DNA of 64,000 nucleotides, taken from the NCBI RefSeq assembly GCF_022370755.2, contig NZ_CP092364.2, positions 2,914,001 through 2,978,000 of the forward strand, read 5' to 3'. The notes beneath the pieces were generated by a model that saw nothing but the letters and a program-made list of their open reading frames with translations, was not told the origin of the DNA and ran no database searches. This DNA is from Mycolicibacterium goodii. Lineage in GTDB: Bacteria > Actinomycetota > Actinomycetes > Mycobacteriales > Mycobacteriaceae. Every line of letters begins with the position of its first letter. The first letter of the stretch is position 1. Shown one piece after another: positions 44,491 to 53,001 of this stretch. Made by a program: the position numbers and the translations under genes.

Positions 44491-44517
44491 GCGCGCACCG
44501 CCTGTGACGGCGCTCAT

Positions 44518-44558
44518 TGAAAATGCTCAGTTCTGCTCACCGAAAGTGCTCACCTGTG
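44518..44558 (+). repeat. Left terminal inverted repeat of the IS21-family element
   Basis: The sequence starts tgaaaatgctcag and ends gaaagtgctcacctgtg. It aligns without gaps to the reverse complement of 48282-48322, with identical inner 12 bases. The two internal tgctca copies are the multiple terminal repeats usual for IS21. Confidence 0.82.
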
Positions 44559-44575
44559 TGGCTCCGCCGATGAGG

Positions 44576-44636
44576 GCGGGTCTCCTTCGATGCTGGTGGT
44601 CTCTGACCATGCACCAGCTATCTGAAGGAGACCCGC
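44576..44636 (+). repeat. Long hairpin inside the IS21 left end
   Basis: A perfect 13-base stem (gcgggtctccttc at 44576-44588 with its complement at 44624-44636) encloses a further 7-pair stem gctggtg/caccagc. It lies between the left repeat and the inner element. It may block outside transcription into istA, as leader hairpins do in other insertion sequences. Confidence 0.6.
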
Positions 44637-44667
44637 TTTGGTCAAGTCCCGGGAAGTGGTGTAGTGC

Positions 44668-45983
44668 TGCGTGATCCGGTGGTTGTTAGGCGGTGAGTGC
44701 GGGCATGTCATGGGCTCCTATTTCGGGGTTATCGTTGGTGATGGTGGTCAGGCGGCATCGGGCGAGGATGTCGAGGCCGAGGTAGCGGCGGCCTTCGGCC
44801 CATTCGTCGTTCTGTTCGGCCAGCACGGCGCCGACGAGACGGACGATGGCGTCGCGGTTGGGGAAGATCCCGACGGCGTCGGTACGGCGGCGGATCTCTT
44901 TGTTGAGCCGTTCGGCAGGGTTGTTGGACCAGATCTGGGTCCAGACATCTTTGGGGAACGCGGTGAAGGCCAGGATGTCTTCGCGTGCAGCACTGAGGTG
45001 TTCGGCCACGGCGGGCAGTTTGTCGGTGACGTAGTCGATGAGCCGGTCGAACTGCGCGGCCACCGCGGGGGCGTCGGGCTGGTCGTAGACGCTGTGCAGC
45101 ATGGCTTTGACCGCCGGCCACATGCTCTTGGGGCAGATGCTCATCAAGTTGGCCGCGTAGTGGGTGCGACAGCGCTGCCAGGCCGCGCCGGGCAGGTTGG
45201 CCGCGATCGCCTCGCGTAGCCCGGCGTGGGCGTCGCTGGTGACCAGTCGCACGCCGGCCAGCCCGCGGGCGACCAGATCGGCGAAGAACTCGTTCCAAGC
45301 CGGGCCGGTCTCGCTGGTGACCACCCGCATGCCCAGGACTTCGCGGTGTCCGTCACCATTGACTCCAGTGGCCAGCAGCACGACCCCGTTGACCACGCGG
45401 CCGCCTTCGCGGACCTTCATCGTCAACGCATCCGCGGCGACGAAGGTGAACGGGCCAGCAGAATCGAGTGGGCGGTGGCGGAACTGCTCGACGTGCTCGT
45501 CGAGGTCGGTGGCCATGCGGCTGACCTGGGATTTGCTTAGCGAATCGATGCCCAGGGTCTTGACCAGCTTGTCCATCCGCCGCGTGGAGACGCCGGCCAG
45601 GTAGCAGTCGGCCACGACGGTGATCAGCGCGGATTCGGCACGCTTGCGGCGTTCGAGCAGCCAGTCGGGAAAGTAGGTTCCCTTGCGCAGCTTCGGGACT
45701 GCGACATCGATGGTGCCCACCCGGGTGTCCAGGCCGCGTTGACGGTAGCCGTTGCGCTGCGCTCGCCGTCCCGGGGTGGGCTGGCCCCATTCGGCGCCCA
45801 CGACGGCATCAGCATCCGCCGACAGCAGGGCGTTGATCACGGTCTGCAGCAGCGAGCGCATCAAATCTGGCGAGGCTTCGGAGAGGGCCTCGCCAAGAAG
45901 GCCTGCAGGGTCGACAATGTGGGGTGCGGTCATCGTGATGCTCCTCGAGGATTCTGTGGAAGGTTGACTCGAAGGATCACGCG
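44668..45983 (-). mobile_element. IS1081-like element (IS256 family) inserted in the IS21 element
   Basis: About 1.3 kb, close to the size of IS1081. The ends share the core gcgtgatcc (44669-44677) and its complement ggatcacgc (45974-45982). The right end continues as GCGTGATCCTTCGA, which as I recall matches the IS1081 terminus; the left end diverges after the core. No 8-base target duplication is visible next to these ends. Confidence 0.8.
44686..45933 (-). CDS. IS256-family transposase, IS1081-like
   Basis: A 415-residue transposase, the same length as that of IS1081 as I recall it. I chose the ATG at 45933, giving MTAPHIVD at the start. IS256 features are visible: [19 protein letters not shown] near residue 64, a first catalytic Asp in [15 protein letters not shown] near 165, a second in VTSDAHAGL near 233, and the glutamate in [14 protein letters not shown] near 335. 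The frame is intact, so the element could be active. It is transcribed against istA. Confidence 0.93.
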   Translation of the reverse strand: MTAPHIVDPAGLLGEALSEASPDLMRSLLQTVINALLSADADAVVGAEWGQPTPGRRAQRNGYRQRGLDTRVGTIDVAVPKLRKGTYFPDWLLERRKRAESALITVVADCYLAGVSTRRMDKLVKTLGIDSLSKSQVSRMATDLDEHVEQFRHRPLDSAGPFTFVAADALTMKVREGGRVVNGVVLLATGVNGDGHREVLGMRVVTSETGPAWNEFFADLVARGLAGVRLVTSDAHAGLREAIAANLPGAAWQRCRTHYAANLMSICPKSMWPAVKAMLHSVYDQPDAPAVAAQFDRLIDYVTDKLPAVAEHLSAAREDILAFTAFPKDVWTQIWSNNPAERLNKEIRRRTDAVGIFPNRDAIVRLVGAVLAEQNDEWAEGRRYLGLDILARCRLTTITNDNPEIGAHDMPALTA

Positions 45984-46069
45984 GTGGCCGCTTTACGTCC
46001 ATCACCGACACGATGACGAACCCAGCAACCGCGTTACACCACTATGCGGGACTCAACTCCCGCTTTCTC

Positions 46070-47437
46070 ATGCTCACATGGGAGGACGACTTGGAGATAC
46101 ACGCCCTACGTAAACGAGGCTGGTCGATCTCGGCCATTGCCCGTCACACGAACAAGAACCGCCGAACAGTCCGCAACTACCTCAACGGTGTCACCACCCC
46201 GGGCGTGCGCAAACCGGCCGCCGTTGATCCGTTTGAACCGTTCGTCGCTTACGTCACCGCCCGATTGACCGAGGACCCGCACCTGTGGGCCCGCACGCTG
46301 TGCGACGAACTCGAAGACCTGGGCTACGCGATGTCGTATCCGACGCTGACCCGCCAGATCCGGGCCCGAAACCTGCGCCCGCACTGCCCGGACTGCGCCA
46401 ACCCCGCCGACCGCGCCAACTCCGTCATCGATCACCCGCCCGGGGACGAAACCCAATGGGACTGGCTTGATCTGCCCAACCCACCCGCCTCATGGGGGTG
46501 GGGCGCAATGGCGCATCTGCTGGTCGGGTCGCTGGCGTATTCCAGTCGCTGGCGGGCAGTGTTGGCGCCGTCGATGACCCAACCGCACCTCGTGGACGGT
46601 CTGGACCGGATCTCGCGCAAACTGGGTGGATTGACCCGCACCTGGCGCTTCGATCGCATGGCGACGGTCTGCGATCCCGGCTCGGGCCGGGTCACCGCGT
46701 CGTTCGCCGGGGTGGCCAAGCATTACGGGGTGATGGTGGCGATCTGCCCACCCAAGCGAGGCAACCGCAAAGGTGTGGTCGAAAAGGCCAATCACACTGC
46801 CGCCCAGCGGTGGTGGCGCAACCTTTCTGATGACCTCACGGTCGAACAGGCCCAAGATCGCCTCGACGACTTCTGTCGAGTCCGTGCCGATGCCCGGCTG
46901 CGGCCCACTGACGACGGCAAGCTATCGGTGGCCGCTCTGGCTGCCACCGAGCCCTTGGCGCCGCTGCCCGATGTCGCTTATCCGCTGATCCTCAGCGAGG
47001 ACCGCACAGTGTCACGGCAGGCCATGGTCTCCTACCGGGGTAACCGCTACTCGGTGCCCCCGGAGCTGGCGTCGGCGACGGTCAGCGTCACCCACGTGCT
47101 GGGATCTGACGTCATCGACATCGTCACCGCCTCCCAGATCACCATCGCCCGCCACCGGTTGGCCACCGACGGCGCCGGGGTGATGGTCCGCGATCACGGC
47201 CACGTCCTCGCCTTGGATCAGCTGGCGATGACCGCGGCCGCCACCGGTGGGCGAGCCCATCGCCGCAAGGAACGCATCCCACCCGGGCCAGCTGCGTTGG
47301 CAGCCGCAGAAGTATTGCGGCTCAACACCTCTGCTCCTGAATCAGCAATAACAGTCGACACTCTCGGCGCACCGACGACCGTGATCGATCTGTCCACCGA
47401 CGAACGCGCCGCCCGCGGAAGGAACACCTTGTCATGA
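46070..47437 (+). CDS. istA: IS21-family transposase IstA
   Basis: A 455-residue transposase. I start at the ATG at 46070, giving MLTWEDDLEIHAL; an in-frame ATG at 46013 would add 19 residues. The N-terminal helix-turn-helix (GWSISAIARHTNKNRRTVRNYL) is followed by the DDE domain with Asp in DETQWDWLDL near 130 and Glu in NRKGVVEKANH near 235. The frame is intact, but the IS1081-like element sits upstream, between the IS21 left end and this gene, and may have cut it from its promoter. It overlaps istB by ATGA. Confidence 0.92.
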   Translation: MLTWEDDLEIHALRKRGWSISAIARHTNKNRRTVRNYLNGVTTPGVRKPAAVDPFEPFVAYVTARLTEDPHLWARTLCDELEDLGYAMSYPTLTRQIRARNLRPHCPDCANPADRANSVIDHPPGDETQWDWLDLPNPPASWGWGAMAHLLVGSLAYSSRWRAVLAPSMTQPHLVDGLDRISRKLGGLTRTWRFDRMATVCDPGSGRVTASFAGVAKHYGVMVAICPPKRGNRKGVVEKANHTAAQRWWRNLSDDLTVEQAQDRLDDFCRVRADARLRPTDDGKLSVAALAATEPLAPLPDVAYPLILSEDRTVSRQAMVSYRGNRYSVPPELASATVSVTHVLGSDVIDIVTASQITIARHRLATDGAGVMVRDHGHVLALDQLAMTAAATGGRAHRRKERIPPGPAALAAAEVLRLNTSAPESAITVDTLGAPTTVIDLSTDERAARGRNTLS

Positions 47438-48273
47438 CCACCACCACTTCGGATGCGGTGCCCACGCCCAGCACCGCCGCCCAAGCCAGCCTCTATCAAC
47501 GCCTGCGTGGCCATCTGGCCGTGCTCAAACTCCACGACGCCGCCGAAGCGCTGCCCTCGGTGCTCGACCGCGCTCAGGCCGAGGGCACCTCGATGACCGC
47601 CGCCCTGGAGCAACTGCTGTCGATCGAGGTTGACGCCACCGAGGCCCGCCGTCTGGCCGGCCGGTTGCGGTTCGCCTGCCTGCCCACCCCAGCCTCCCTG
47701 GAGGACTTCGACTACGACGCCGCCCCCGGACTGGACCGCAAGCTCATCGCCGAGCTCGGCACCTGCCGCTATCTCGAGACCGCCACCAACGTGCTGCTCA
47801 TCGGACCACCAGGGGTCGGCAAGACACATCTGTCGGTGGGGTTGGCCCGCGCGGCTGCTCACGCTGGATATCGCACCTACTTCACCACCGCCGCCGACCT
47901 TGCCGCACGGTGTCACCGCGCGGCGATCGAGGGACGCTGGGCCACCACCATGCGGTTCTACGCCGGGCCGACGCTGCTGGTGATCGACGAACTGGGCTAT
48001 CTCCCATTGCCCGGCGAGGCTGCCTCGGCGTTGTTTCAGGTTGTGGCGCAACGCTATATGAAGACCTCGATCGTGATCACCACCAATCGAGGCGTCGGCG
48101 AATGGGGTGAGGTCCTTGGCGATACCACCGTGGCCGCCGCGATGCTCGACCGGCTCCTGCACCGCTCAGTCGTGCTCAACCTCGACGGCAACTCCTACCG
48201 CCTTCGCGACCACCACGCCCGATCCGAGAACCTCCGCAAAGCAACCACCGGAACCCGACAACCACTACAGTGA
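47434..48273 (+). CDS. istB: IS21-family helper ATPase IstB
   Basis: A 279-residue AAA+ ATPase that assists IstA in target choice. Walker A GPPGVGKT is near residues 125-132 and Walker B LLVIDELGYLP near 183. The N-terminal helical domain (YQRLRGHLAVLKLHDAAEAL) is typical. The ATG overlaps the istA stop. It ends nine bases before the right terminal repeat. Confidence 0.93.
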   Translation: MTTTTSDAVPTPSTAAQASLYQRLRGHLAVLKLHDAAEALPSVLDRAQAEGTSMTAALEQLLSIEVDATEARRLAGRLRFACLPTPASLEDFDYDAAPGLDRKLIAELGTCRYLETATNVLLIGPPGVGKTHLSVGLARAAAHAGYRTYFTTAADLAARCHRAAIEGRWATTMRFYAGPTLLVIDELGYLPLPGEAASALFQVVAQRYMKTSIVITTNRGVGEWGEVLGDTTVAAAMLDRLLHRSVVLNLDGNSYRLRDHHARSENLRKATTGTRQPLQ

Positions 48274-48400
48274 ACCCAGCTCACAGGTGAGCACCTTCAC
48301 CGATCAACTCTGAGCACTTTCGCTGAGCCTCGTCACCACCGCTCCCCAGCGCCAAGCAGCCGATGTAGAGCACAGCAACGTGCGTGCGGGGACAATCGGC

Positions 48401-48794
48401 TCATCTTCCTAGCACCTGCAATCCGCGGTTGTAGTACTCAGTTCGTTCGGCCAGGCCGTGATAACCCCCGTTGACCATCAGCGTGATGCCGTTGATATCG
48501 CCCCCATCAGCCACAGCGTTCCCGTTTCGGCTGCTCCGGTACCACTCCGCGGTTTTGAACGCGTACTCCGGTGTCGCTGCCGGCTAAGGATGGTTCACGA
48601 AGTCAACCCCGAGGTCCTCGCTCATCTGCGTGTAGTTGTGCCGCCCGGTCACCTGGATAGGCCCGCGGCCCTTGTAGCGCGTCCCGTCGCCCGGCTGGGT
48701 GTTACCGAGGTCCGTTCTGCCTTCATAGTCGCTGCCGTCGGCATACTCCTCGAAAGTGTTCAGGGACCGGGCAGAGAATTGACCCGACCCCCGG
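48401..48794 (-). pseudogene. Phage lysin fragment (GH19 chitinase-like), with internal stop
   Basis: Reading the minus strand gives a continuous GH19-type sequence: YEGRTDLGNTQPGDGTRYKG, then GRGPIQVTGRHNY, then EYAFKTAEWYR and DINGITLMVNGGYHGLAERT. This is the catalytic region of mycobacteriophage endolysins that cut peptidoglycan. It is broken by an in-frame TAG (complement of 48584-48586) and lacks the N-terminal amidase or peptidase and C-terminal binding domains. It is therefore a decayed prophage gene. A stop also precedes the readable part. Confidence 0.8.
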
Positions 48795-48857
48795 GTTACT
48801 CATGGTCATGAGGTGACGGTCTGATGGGCGACGTGGGGGTGTACTCGCCTACCCGCG

Positions 48858-49154
48858 TTACATGAGGTTCAGCGGCCAGACCAAGCGAGGGCTGAGAATC
48901 AGTACCTGCGCCGAGCAAACCCCAAGGAACAGAACCATCCCCACCCAGAACGCATATCGGTCGGGGCTCCGTCGTCGGCGCAACATCATCACCGCGCCGA
49001 CGACGGTACCGAGGAACCCCAGCACCATCGCCGTGCCCATCGCCAACGAGTAGAAGCCAGCGGCTCCCAGAATCAGCGTGAGCACCGCGTACACGGCAAG
49101 CCCCGCCACAATGCCGAGGATCAGCCAACCTGCAATTGTCAACGCTCGCTTCAT
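48858..49154 (-). CDS. Small membrane protein coupled to a WXG100-like protein
   Basis: A 98-residue protein with three predicted membrane helices (LTIAGWLILGIVAGLAVYAV, FYSLAMGTAMVLGFLGTVVG, FWVGMVLFLGVCSAQVLIL) and a short basic loop RRRRSPDR. The ATG overlaps the stop of the preceding WXG100-like gene (ATGA). In polymorphic toxin systems such a partner often gives immunity when the toxin acts at the membrane, but nothing in this sequence proves that. Family not recognised. Confidence 0.65.
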   Translation of the reverse strand: MKRALTIAGWLILGIVAGLAVYAVLTLILGAAGFYSLAMGTAMVLGFLGTVVGAVMMLRRRRSPDRYAFWVGMVLFLGVCSAQVLILSPRLVWPLNLM

Positions 49155-50353
49155 CGTCCACCTGTATTCGGTACGGCAATAGGCGGTATTCCTGGTGGCA
49201 CCACCGGAGGCCCCACGTTGGGCACTACACCACGAGACTGCTGGATGTTATCGGCCAAGCGATCAATGTAGGGCTGCCAAGTCAGATGCGCTATGCCCGT
49301 ATATCCGGCCCTGAACGCCGGTCCAACTGGGAATGGCTGAGTGCCGGGGCCAGGATCGGTCACGTGCGCGTTGATACCGAGGTGTATCTCACCGCCCTGC
49401 TCGAAGAACCTGAAGTGGATCGTGCTGCCTGGGCCGTCCACATGTCCGGGGAGGGTTTCGAATTCGATGTTTATCTCCGAGCCAGATTTCTCGGCTTGAG
49501 TGACCCTCACCGGGAAATTCGCCAGCTTGGCCCCAGCCATTTTGATTTCCAGAGGCAGCTCATCGCCAACCTTCGGGAACTCCTTGGGTGCGCCTCCCAT
49601 TGGGAAATTGCAATTAAAGCATCGGTGGAGTTCTTTCCACACGTCATCGATGGTGATGCCCGCGCCTGCGCTTTTGCCGCCATCGACTTTCAGATCGGTC
49701 GTCAGGTCCAGGTTGTATTCCCACGGCTTCTCGGGCAGCGGAAACTGCGGCCGTTCCGGCATGGTGCTGTAGTCCACGGCCTGTACAACGTGATCCGACT
49801 GACCTTCGCCATCGAACTGAATTCCTTGCAGCTCAGTCGCTTTGGCCTCCAGCCGCTTACCCACCAGGGTGTCAGTCTGCACCAGCTGCTCTGCTGCCCA
49901 GCGAATGCCCTCAGCGTGCTCCGATAGGGCCGTCCGGCGTGCCGCCATCGAGAACACGTCCACTCGCTTGGTGTCGGTTACCGACAGGTCTTCACCGACC
50001 CGGAACCCGTCGGCCTCTGCCGCAGCGATGGCGTCCAGGACTTTGGAAAGCGCCGCCTGGATGTCGCCGCTGCCGCTCTCGGCAATGTCGGCCGCGGCCC
50101 GCACTACGTCACCTTGATGCCGGACAACGCTCACATCGGCCGTCACACGGTCGAGCGCCGCGTCCTTGGCGTCGCCTTCCCACGTGGTGCCGCCAGGTGC
50201 AGCGATGTTCTGTCGGTGCTGGTCAAACACCTGCTCAGACTGGGCGGCCGCTGCACGCCAGGTTGAAGCCGCTTTCTCAAGCTCCGATGTATCCCAACCT
50301 TCTATCTCCGACCTGGTTGGCAAACTCCCCGCCCCGGCTGTTGCCGACCCCAC
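49151..50353 (-). CDS. WXG100-like protein with a C-terminal domain of unknown function
   Basis: A 400-residue protein. The N-terminal 130 residues (IEGWDTSELEKAASTWRAAA, HRQNIAAPGGTTWEGDAKDA, AAAEADGFRVGEDLSVTD) are helical and match the WXG100/ESX-related N-terminal domain found in several mycobacterial conserved proteins (Rv0025/Rv0026-like, as I recall). A linker (MPERPQFPLPEKPWEY) leads to a beta-rich domain (FPVRVTQAEKSGSEINIEFE, STIHFRFFEQGGEIHLGINA), and the protein ends in a Pro-rich tail. Possible roles are an ESX-exported effector or toxin. The downstream membrane gene could be its immunity or export partner. No catalytic motif is recognised. Confidence 0.7.
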   Translation of the reverse strand: MGSATAGAGSLPTRSEIEGWDTSELEKAASTWRAAAAQSEQVFDQHRQNIAAPGGTTWEGDAKDAALDRVTADVSVVRHQGDVVRAAADIAESGSGDIQAALSKVLDAIAAAEADGFRVGEDLSVTDTKRVDVFSMAARRTALSEHAEGIRWAAEQLVQTDTLVGKRLEAKATELQGIQFDGEGQSDHVVQAVDYSTMPERPQFPLPEKPWEYNLDLTTDLKVDGGKSAGAGITIDDVWKELHRCFNCNFPMGGAPKEFPKVGDELPLEIKMAGAKLANFPVRVTQAEKSGSEINIEFETLPGHVDGPGSTIHFRFFEQGGEIHLGINAHVTDPGPGTQPFPVGPAFRAGYTGIAHLTWQPYIDRLADNIQQSRGVVPNVGPPVVPPGIPPIAVPNTGGR

Positions 50354-50421
50354 GACCGTTCCCCCTCTAATAACACGCCTACCGGGGTGAGACTAGTCAA
50401 CGCCGAGCAAACGGCAAAGGG

Positions 50422-50780
50422 TCACCTGCCAGCGTCGGTGGGCTGCACCGAACGTTGACGTGACTGCATCGCGTGGGCTTGTCCTCGTCGGCGACACCTA
50501 TCGCTGCAGCACTTGGTGCCGCGGGAGCCGATGTATTCGCTGCCGCATCACCGGCACACCAGGCGGCGCAGTCGCTCGTGAAGGGGCACATCTGGTGCGC
50601 GCTGAGCACGTGACCCCGCAAATGTTGCAACGGCGCGTCGCGGGCGGCCTTGGCGGTGTCGCGGCTCGCTGGGCGCCAACAGGAACGGCAGGCGGCCACG
50701 CCAACCGGCAGCGTGGTGCGGCCGGGCCACAGCAGCTTGCCACAGCCACTAGCGCAGGGGATGTTCGGCTTCTTGGCCAT
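50422..50780 (-). pseudogene. Frameshifted phage-type zinc-ribbon (HNH-endonuclease-like) gene
   Basis: The gene begins with MAKKPNIPCASGCGKLLWPG and VAACRSCWRP, a cysteine-knuckle start usual in mycobacteriophage HNH proteins. It then loses its frame. A second frame holds RRCNICG, and a third holds CGSEYIGSRGTKCCSDRCRR before a stop at 50422. At least two frameshifts therefore separate pieces of one zinc-ribbon protein, and the HNH core itself is missing. It is decayed. The start ATG overlaps the stop of the tape-measure fragment, as in phage gene order. Confidence 0.7.
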
Positions 50781-51010
50781 CAGAAGCCACCAACACCCTT
50801 GAGCCCCGACCCCGCGCTGCGGGCTCGGTCTTTCCCCTCGGCGTGAATGCGCGACATCAGGTCGTTGGGCGACACCCCGACGGGGCCGTGGATGTTGATC
50901 GATGAGTCGACGTTGGGCGCATTGGTGGCCGGTGACGGCAAGAAGTCCGACACCTGGGGCAGCGCACTCGTTAGGGTGGCGCCGACACTCGACATAGAGC
51001 TCGCCGGTGG
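50780..51010 (-). pseudogene. C-terminal fragment of a phage tail tape-measure protein
   Basis: The last 60 or so residues of this frame (NVDSSINIHGPVGVSPNDLM, then SRIHAEGKDRARSAGSGLKG) resemble the C-terminus of phage tape-measure proteins, which often end with an IHG-x-VG motif. The upstream bulk of about a thousand residues is absent, so this is the right-hand remnant of a prophage tail module. The left limit at about 51010 is an estimate, and the junction with core DNA lies between here and 51168. Confidence 0.6.
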
Positions 51011-51167
51011 CCATGCCAGGCGAGAATACTCGCCGCAGCCCCGACACAGCCGGAAGTTGAGACAGCATCGGCGGCCCGGCACCGCGGACGCATCCCTCTC
51101 GCGGGGGACACGAAATCGCTCCGATGGGCGATGTTTCGTCGGCTCAAGATTTCTACCGTCGATTGCC

Positions 51168-52039
51168 ATGGACATCACGATGACAATGCTGCTGTGGACC
51201 GCTCCGGCCTTTGTGGTGCTGTCGATCGTCGAGTGGCTCGACGAACGACAGGATCCGCAATATGCGCAGAAGTTCTCGGCGCGCGACTATGCGGGCAACT
51301 GGGCGACCTACGCGCTCAACGCGGTATTCAAGTTCACCGGGCAGTACCTGCTGCCGTTCTCGACGATCGTGATCGCGTCGTCGCTGACCCCGTTGCGGCT
51401 GTCTCCTCGTCACTGGTGGGTCTGGGTGGCCTGCCTGATCGCCACGGACTTCTGCTACTACTGGGCGCATCGCGCCGACCACCGTGTGCGGCTGTTGTGG
51501 ACGGCGCACAGCGTGCACCACTCCAGCAGGTTCTTCAACCTGTCGACCAACCTACGACTGCCGTGGTTTCACCCGGTGTCCTACACGTTGCGGAGCCTTG
51601 CGTGGGTACCCGTGGCCCTCCTCGGATTCCCCGTGTGGATGATCTTCATCCTCAACACCGCCGGGCTGCTCTTCCAGATCCCGTGCCATACCGAACGTAT
51701 CGGGAAGCTCTGGCCCGCTTGGAATTCATGTTCAACACGCCGTCGCACCACCGCGTGCACCACGGCTCGAACAAGTCATACATCGACAAGAATTACGGCG
51801 GAGTGTTCATCGTGTGGGATCGACTGTTCGGCACCTATGCCGCGGAAGTCGAACCGGTTCGCTACGGCTTGATTCACGACGTCGGCTCACAGAACCCGGT
51901 CAAGTTCAACTACCTGGAGACGGTGGCCATGCTGCGCGATGTCGCGCACGCCAAGACGTGGCGGGCCCGGTTCGGTTACGTCTTCGGTCCGCCCGGATGG
52001 AGCGAGAAAGCCGTTCCGGCGCCTTCCTTGACAACCTAG
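51168..52039 (+). pseudogene. Sterol desaturase/fatty acid hydroxylase family protein, with a one-base frameshift
   Basis: This membrane di-iron hydroxylase gene is split between two frames. The first part (MDITMTMLLWTAPAFVVLSI onward) carries the histidine clusters HRADH and HSVHH near residues 104 and 117. At about 51714 the sense moves to another frame and continues LEFMFNTPSHHRVHHGSNKS with the last histidine cluster. Inserting one C in the CCC run near 51713-51715 would restore WPRLEF and a 290-residue protein of normal length. Either the gene is inactivated or the base is missing by error. It precedes an LLM oxidoreductase by 22 bases. Confidence 0.82.
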
Positions 52040-52061
52040 AAAGACGAGAGAGGATACGCGC

Positions 52062-52928
52062 ATGCAAATCTCCCTGCACGCGTTGGGCATTGGCGCCGGC
52101 GCCCGGCGTGACATCATCGACGCTGTCGCGGTGGCCGCCGAGCGCGCAGGCTTCACCACGCTGTGGTGCGGTGAGCACGTCGTGATGGTGGACCGTCCCC
52201 GGTCACGCTATCCGTACTCGGCCGACGGCCGCATCGCGGTAGCTGCCGATGCCGACTGGCTGGACCCGATGATCGCGTTGAGTTTCGCCGCAGCGGCGAC
52301 GTCGACGATTCGGATCGCGACCGGAGTGCTGTTGTTGCCGGAACACAACCCGGTGATCACAGCAAAGCAGGCCGCGTCGGTGGACCAACTCAGCGGCGGA
52401 CGACTGCTTCTCGGCGTCGGCATCGGTTGGTCGCGTGACGAATTCGAGGCCCTCGGCGTCCCGTTCGCCCGACGTGGCGCCCGGACGGCAGAGTACGTGC
52501 AGGCCATGCGCACCCTGTGGCGGCAGGACGTCGCCGACTTCACCGGTGAGTTCGTCGCCTTCGACGCGGTGCGCCTACAACCCAAGCCGTCGGCGGGATC
52601 CATCCCGATCATTGTCGGCGGCAACGGTGATCGAGCCTTGGCGCGCGTCGCTTCCTGGGGTGACGGTTGGTACGGATTCAACCTCGACGGCGTCGCCGCG
52701 GTCGGCGAACGAATGGATATGCTACGGCGCCTTTGCGCACGCGCCGGTCGCGACGCCGATGACCTGCACTGCGCGGTAGCTCTTCAGGCACCGGCGGTCA
52801 GTGATATCCCGGCACTGATCGATCTCGGCGTCGATGAGTTGGTGATCGTGGAGAGCCCACCGCAGAATCCCGACCAGGCCACCGACTGGGTGGACGCCCT
52901 CGCCGACCGCTGGATCACGCGCGTTTGA
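52062..52928 (+). CDS. LLM-class F420-dependent oxidoreductase
   Basis: A 288-residue luciferase-like protein with the TIM-barrel pattern of mycobacterial F420-dependent oxidoreductases: GFTTLWCGEHVVM near residue 30, TSTIRIATGVLLLPEHNPVI near 80, GRLLLGVGIGWSRDEF near 110 and PIIVGGNGDRALARVASWGD near 180. It would move hydride between F420 and an unknown substrate. A GAGAGGA sequence precedes the ATG. It may share a transcript with the disrupted hydroxylase gene. Confidence 0.9.
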   Translation: MQISLHALGIGAGARRDIIDAVAVAAERAGFTTLWCGEHVVMVDRPRSRYPYSADGRIAVAADADWLDPMIALSFAAAATSTIRIATGVLLLPEHNPVITAKQAASVDQLSGGRLLLGVGIGWSRDEFEALGVPFARRGARTAEYVQAMRTLWRQDVADFTGEFVAFDAVRLQPKPSAGSIPIIVGGNGDRALARVASWGDGWYGFNLDGVAAVGERMDMLRRLCARAGRDADDLHCAVALQAPAVSDIPALIDLGVDELVIVESPPQNPDQATDWVDALADRWITRV

Positions 52929-53001
52929 CGAAAGACGCCACAACGCGGGAAGCGCTGCGCCACCGACGAGGCGGGGAAACGGCCACAACAGAATGCTGCG
53001 T

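Larger units (their letters stand above)
44518..48322 (+). mobile_element. IS21-family insertion sequence, interrupted by an IS1081-like element
   Basis: The outer limits are set by 41-base terminal inverted repeats (44518-44558 and 48282-48322), each containing two copies of a gaaa-x-tgctca core. Between them lie istA and istB in the usual overlapping order. Removing the inner IS1081-like element leaves about 2.5 kb, normal for IS21. I see no clear target-site duplication outside the ends. Confidence 0.85.

Noticed and set aside
51019..51034. Short perfect hairpin ggcgag-aata-ctcgcc near the phage/core junction
   Set aside because: Only six base pairs, no U-run and no gene ending there; it could occur by chance.
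42693..51168. Possible attL/attR repeats of the tRNA-Val 3' end
   Set aside because: No second copy of the tRNA end could be found near the right boundary of the accessory region by eye.
51700..51725. Programmed ribosomal frameshifting in the hydroxylase gene
   Set aside because: There is no classical slippery heptamer, and the family is not known to use frameshifting; mutation or sequencing error is simpler.
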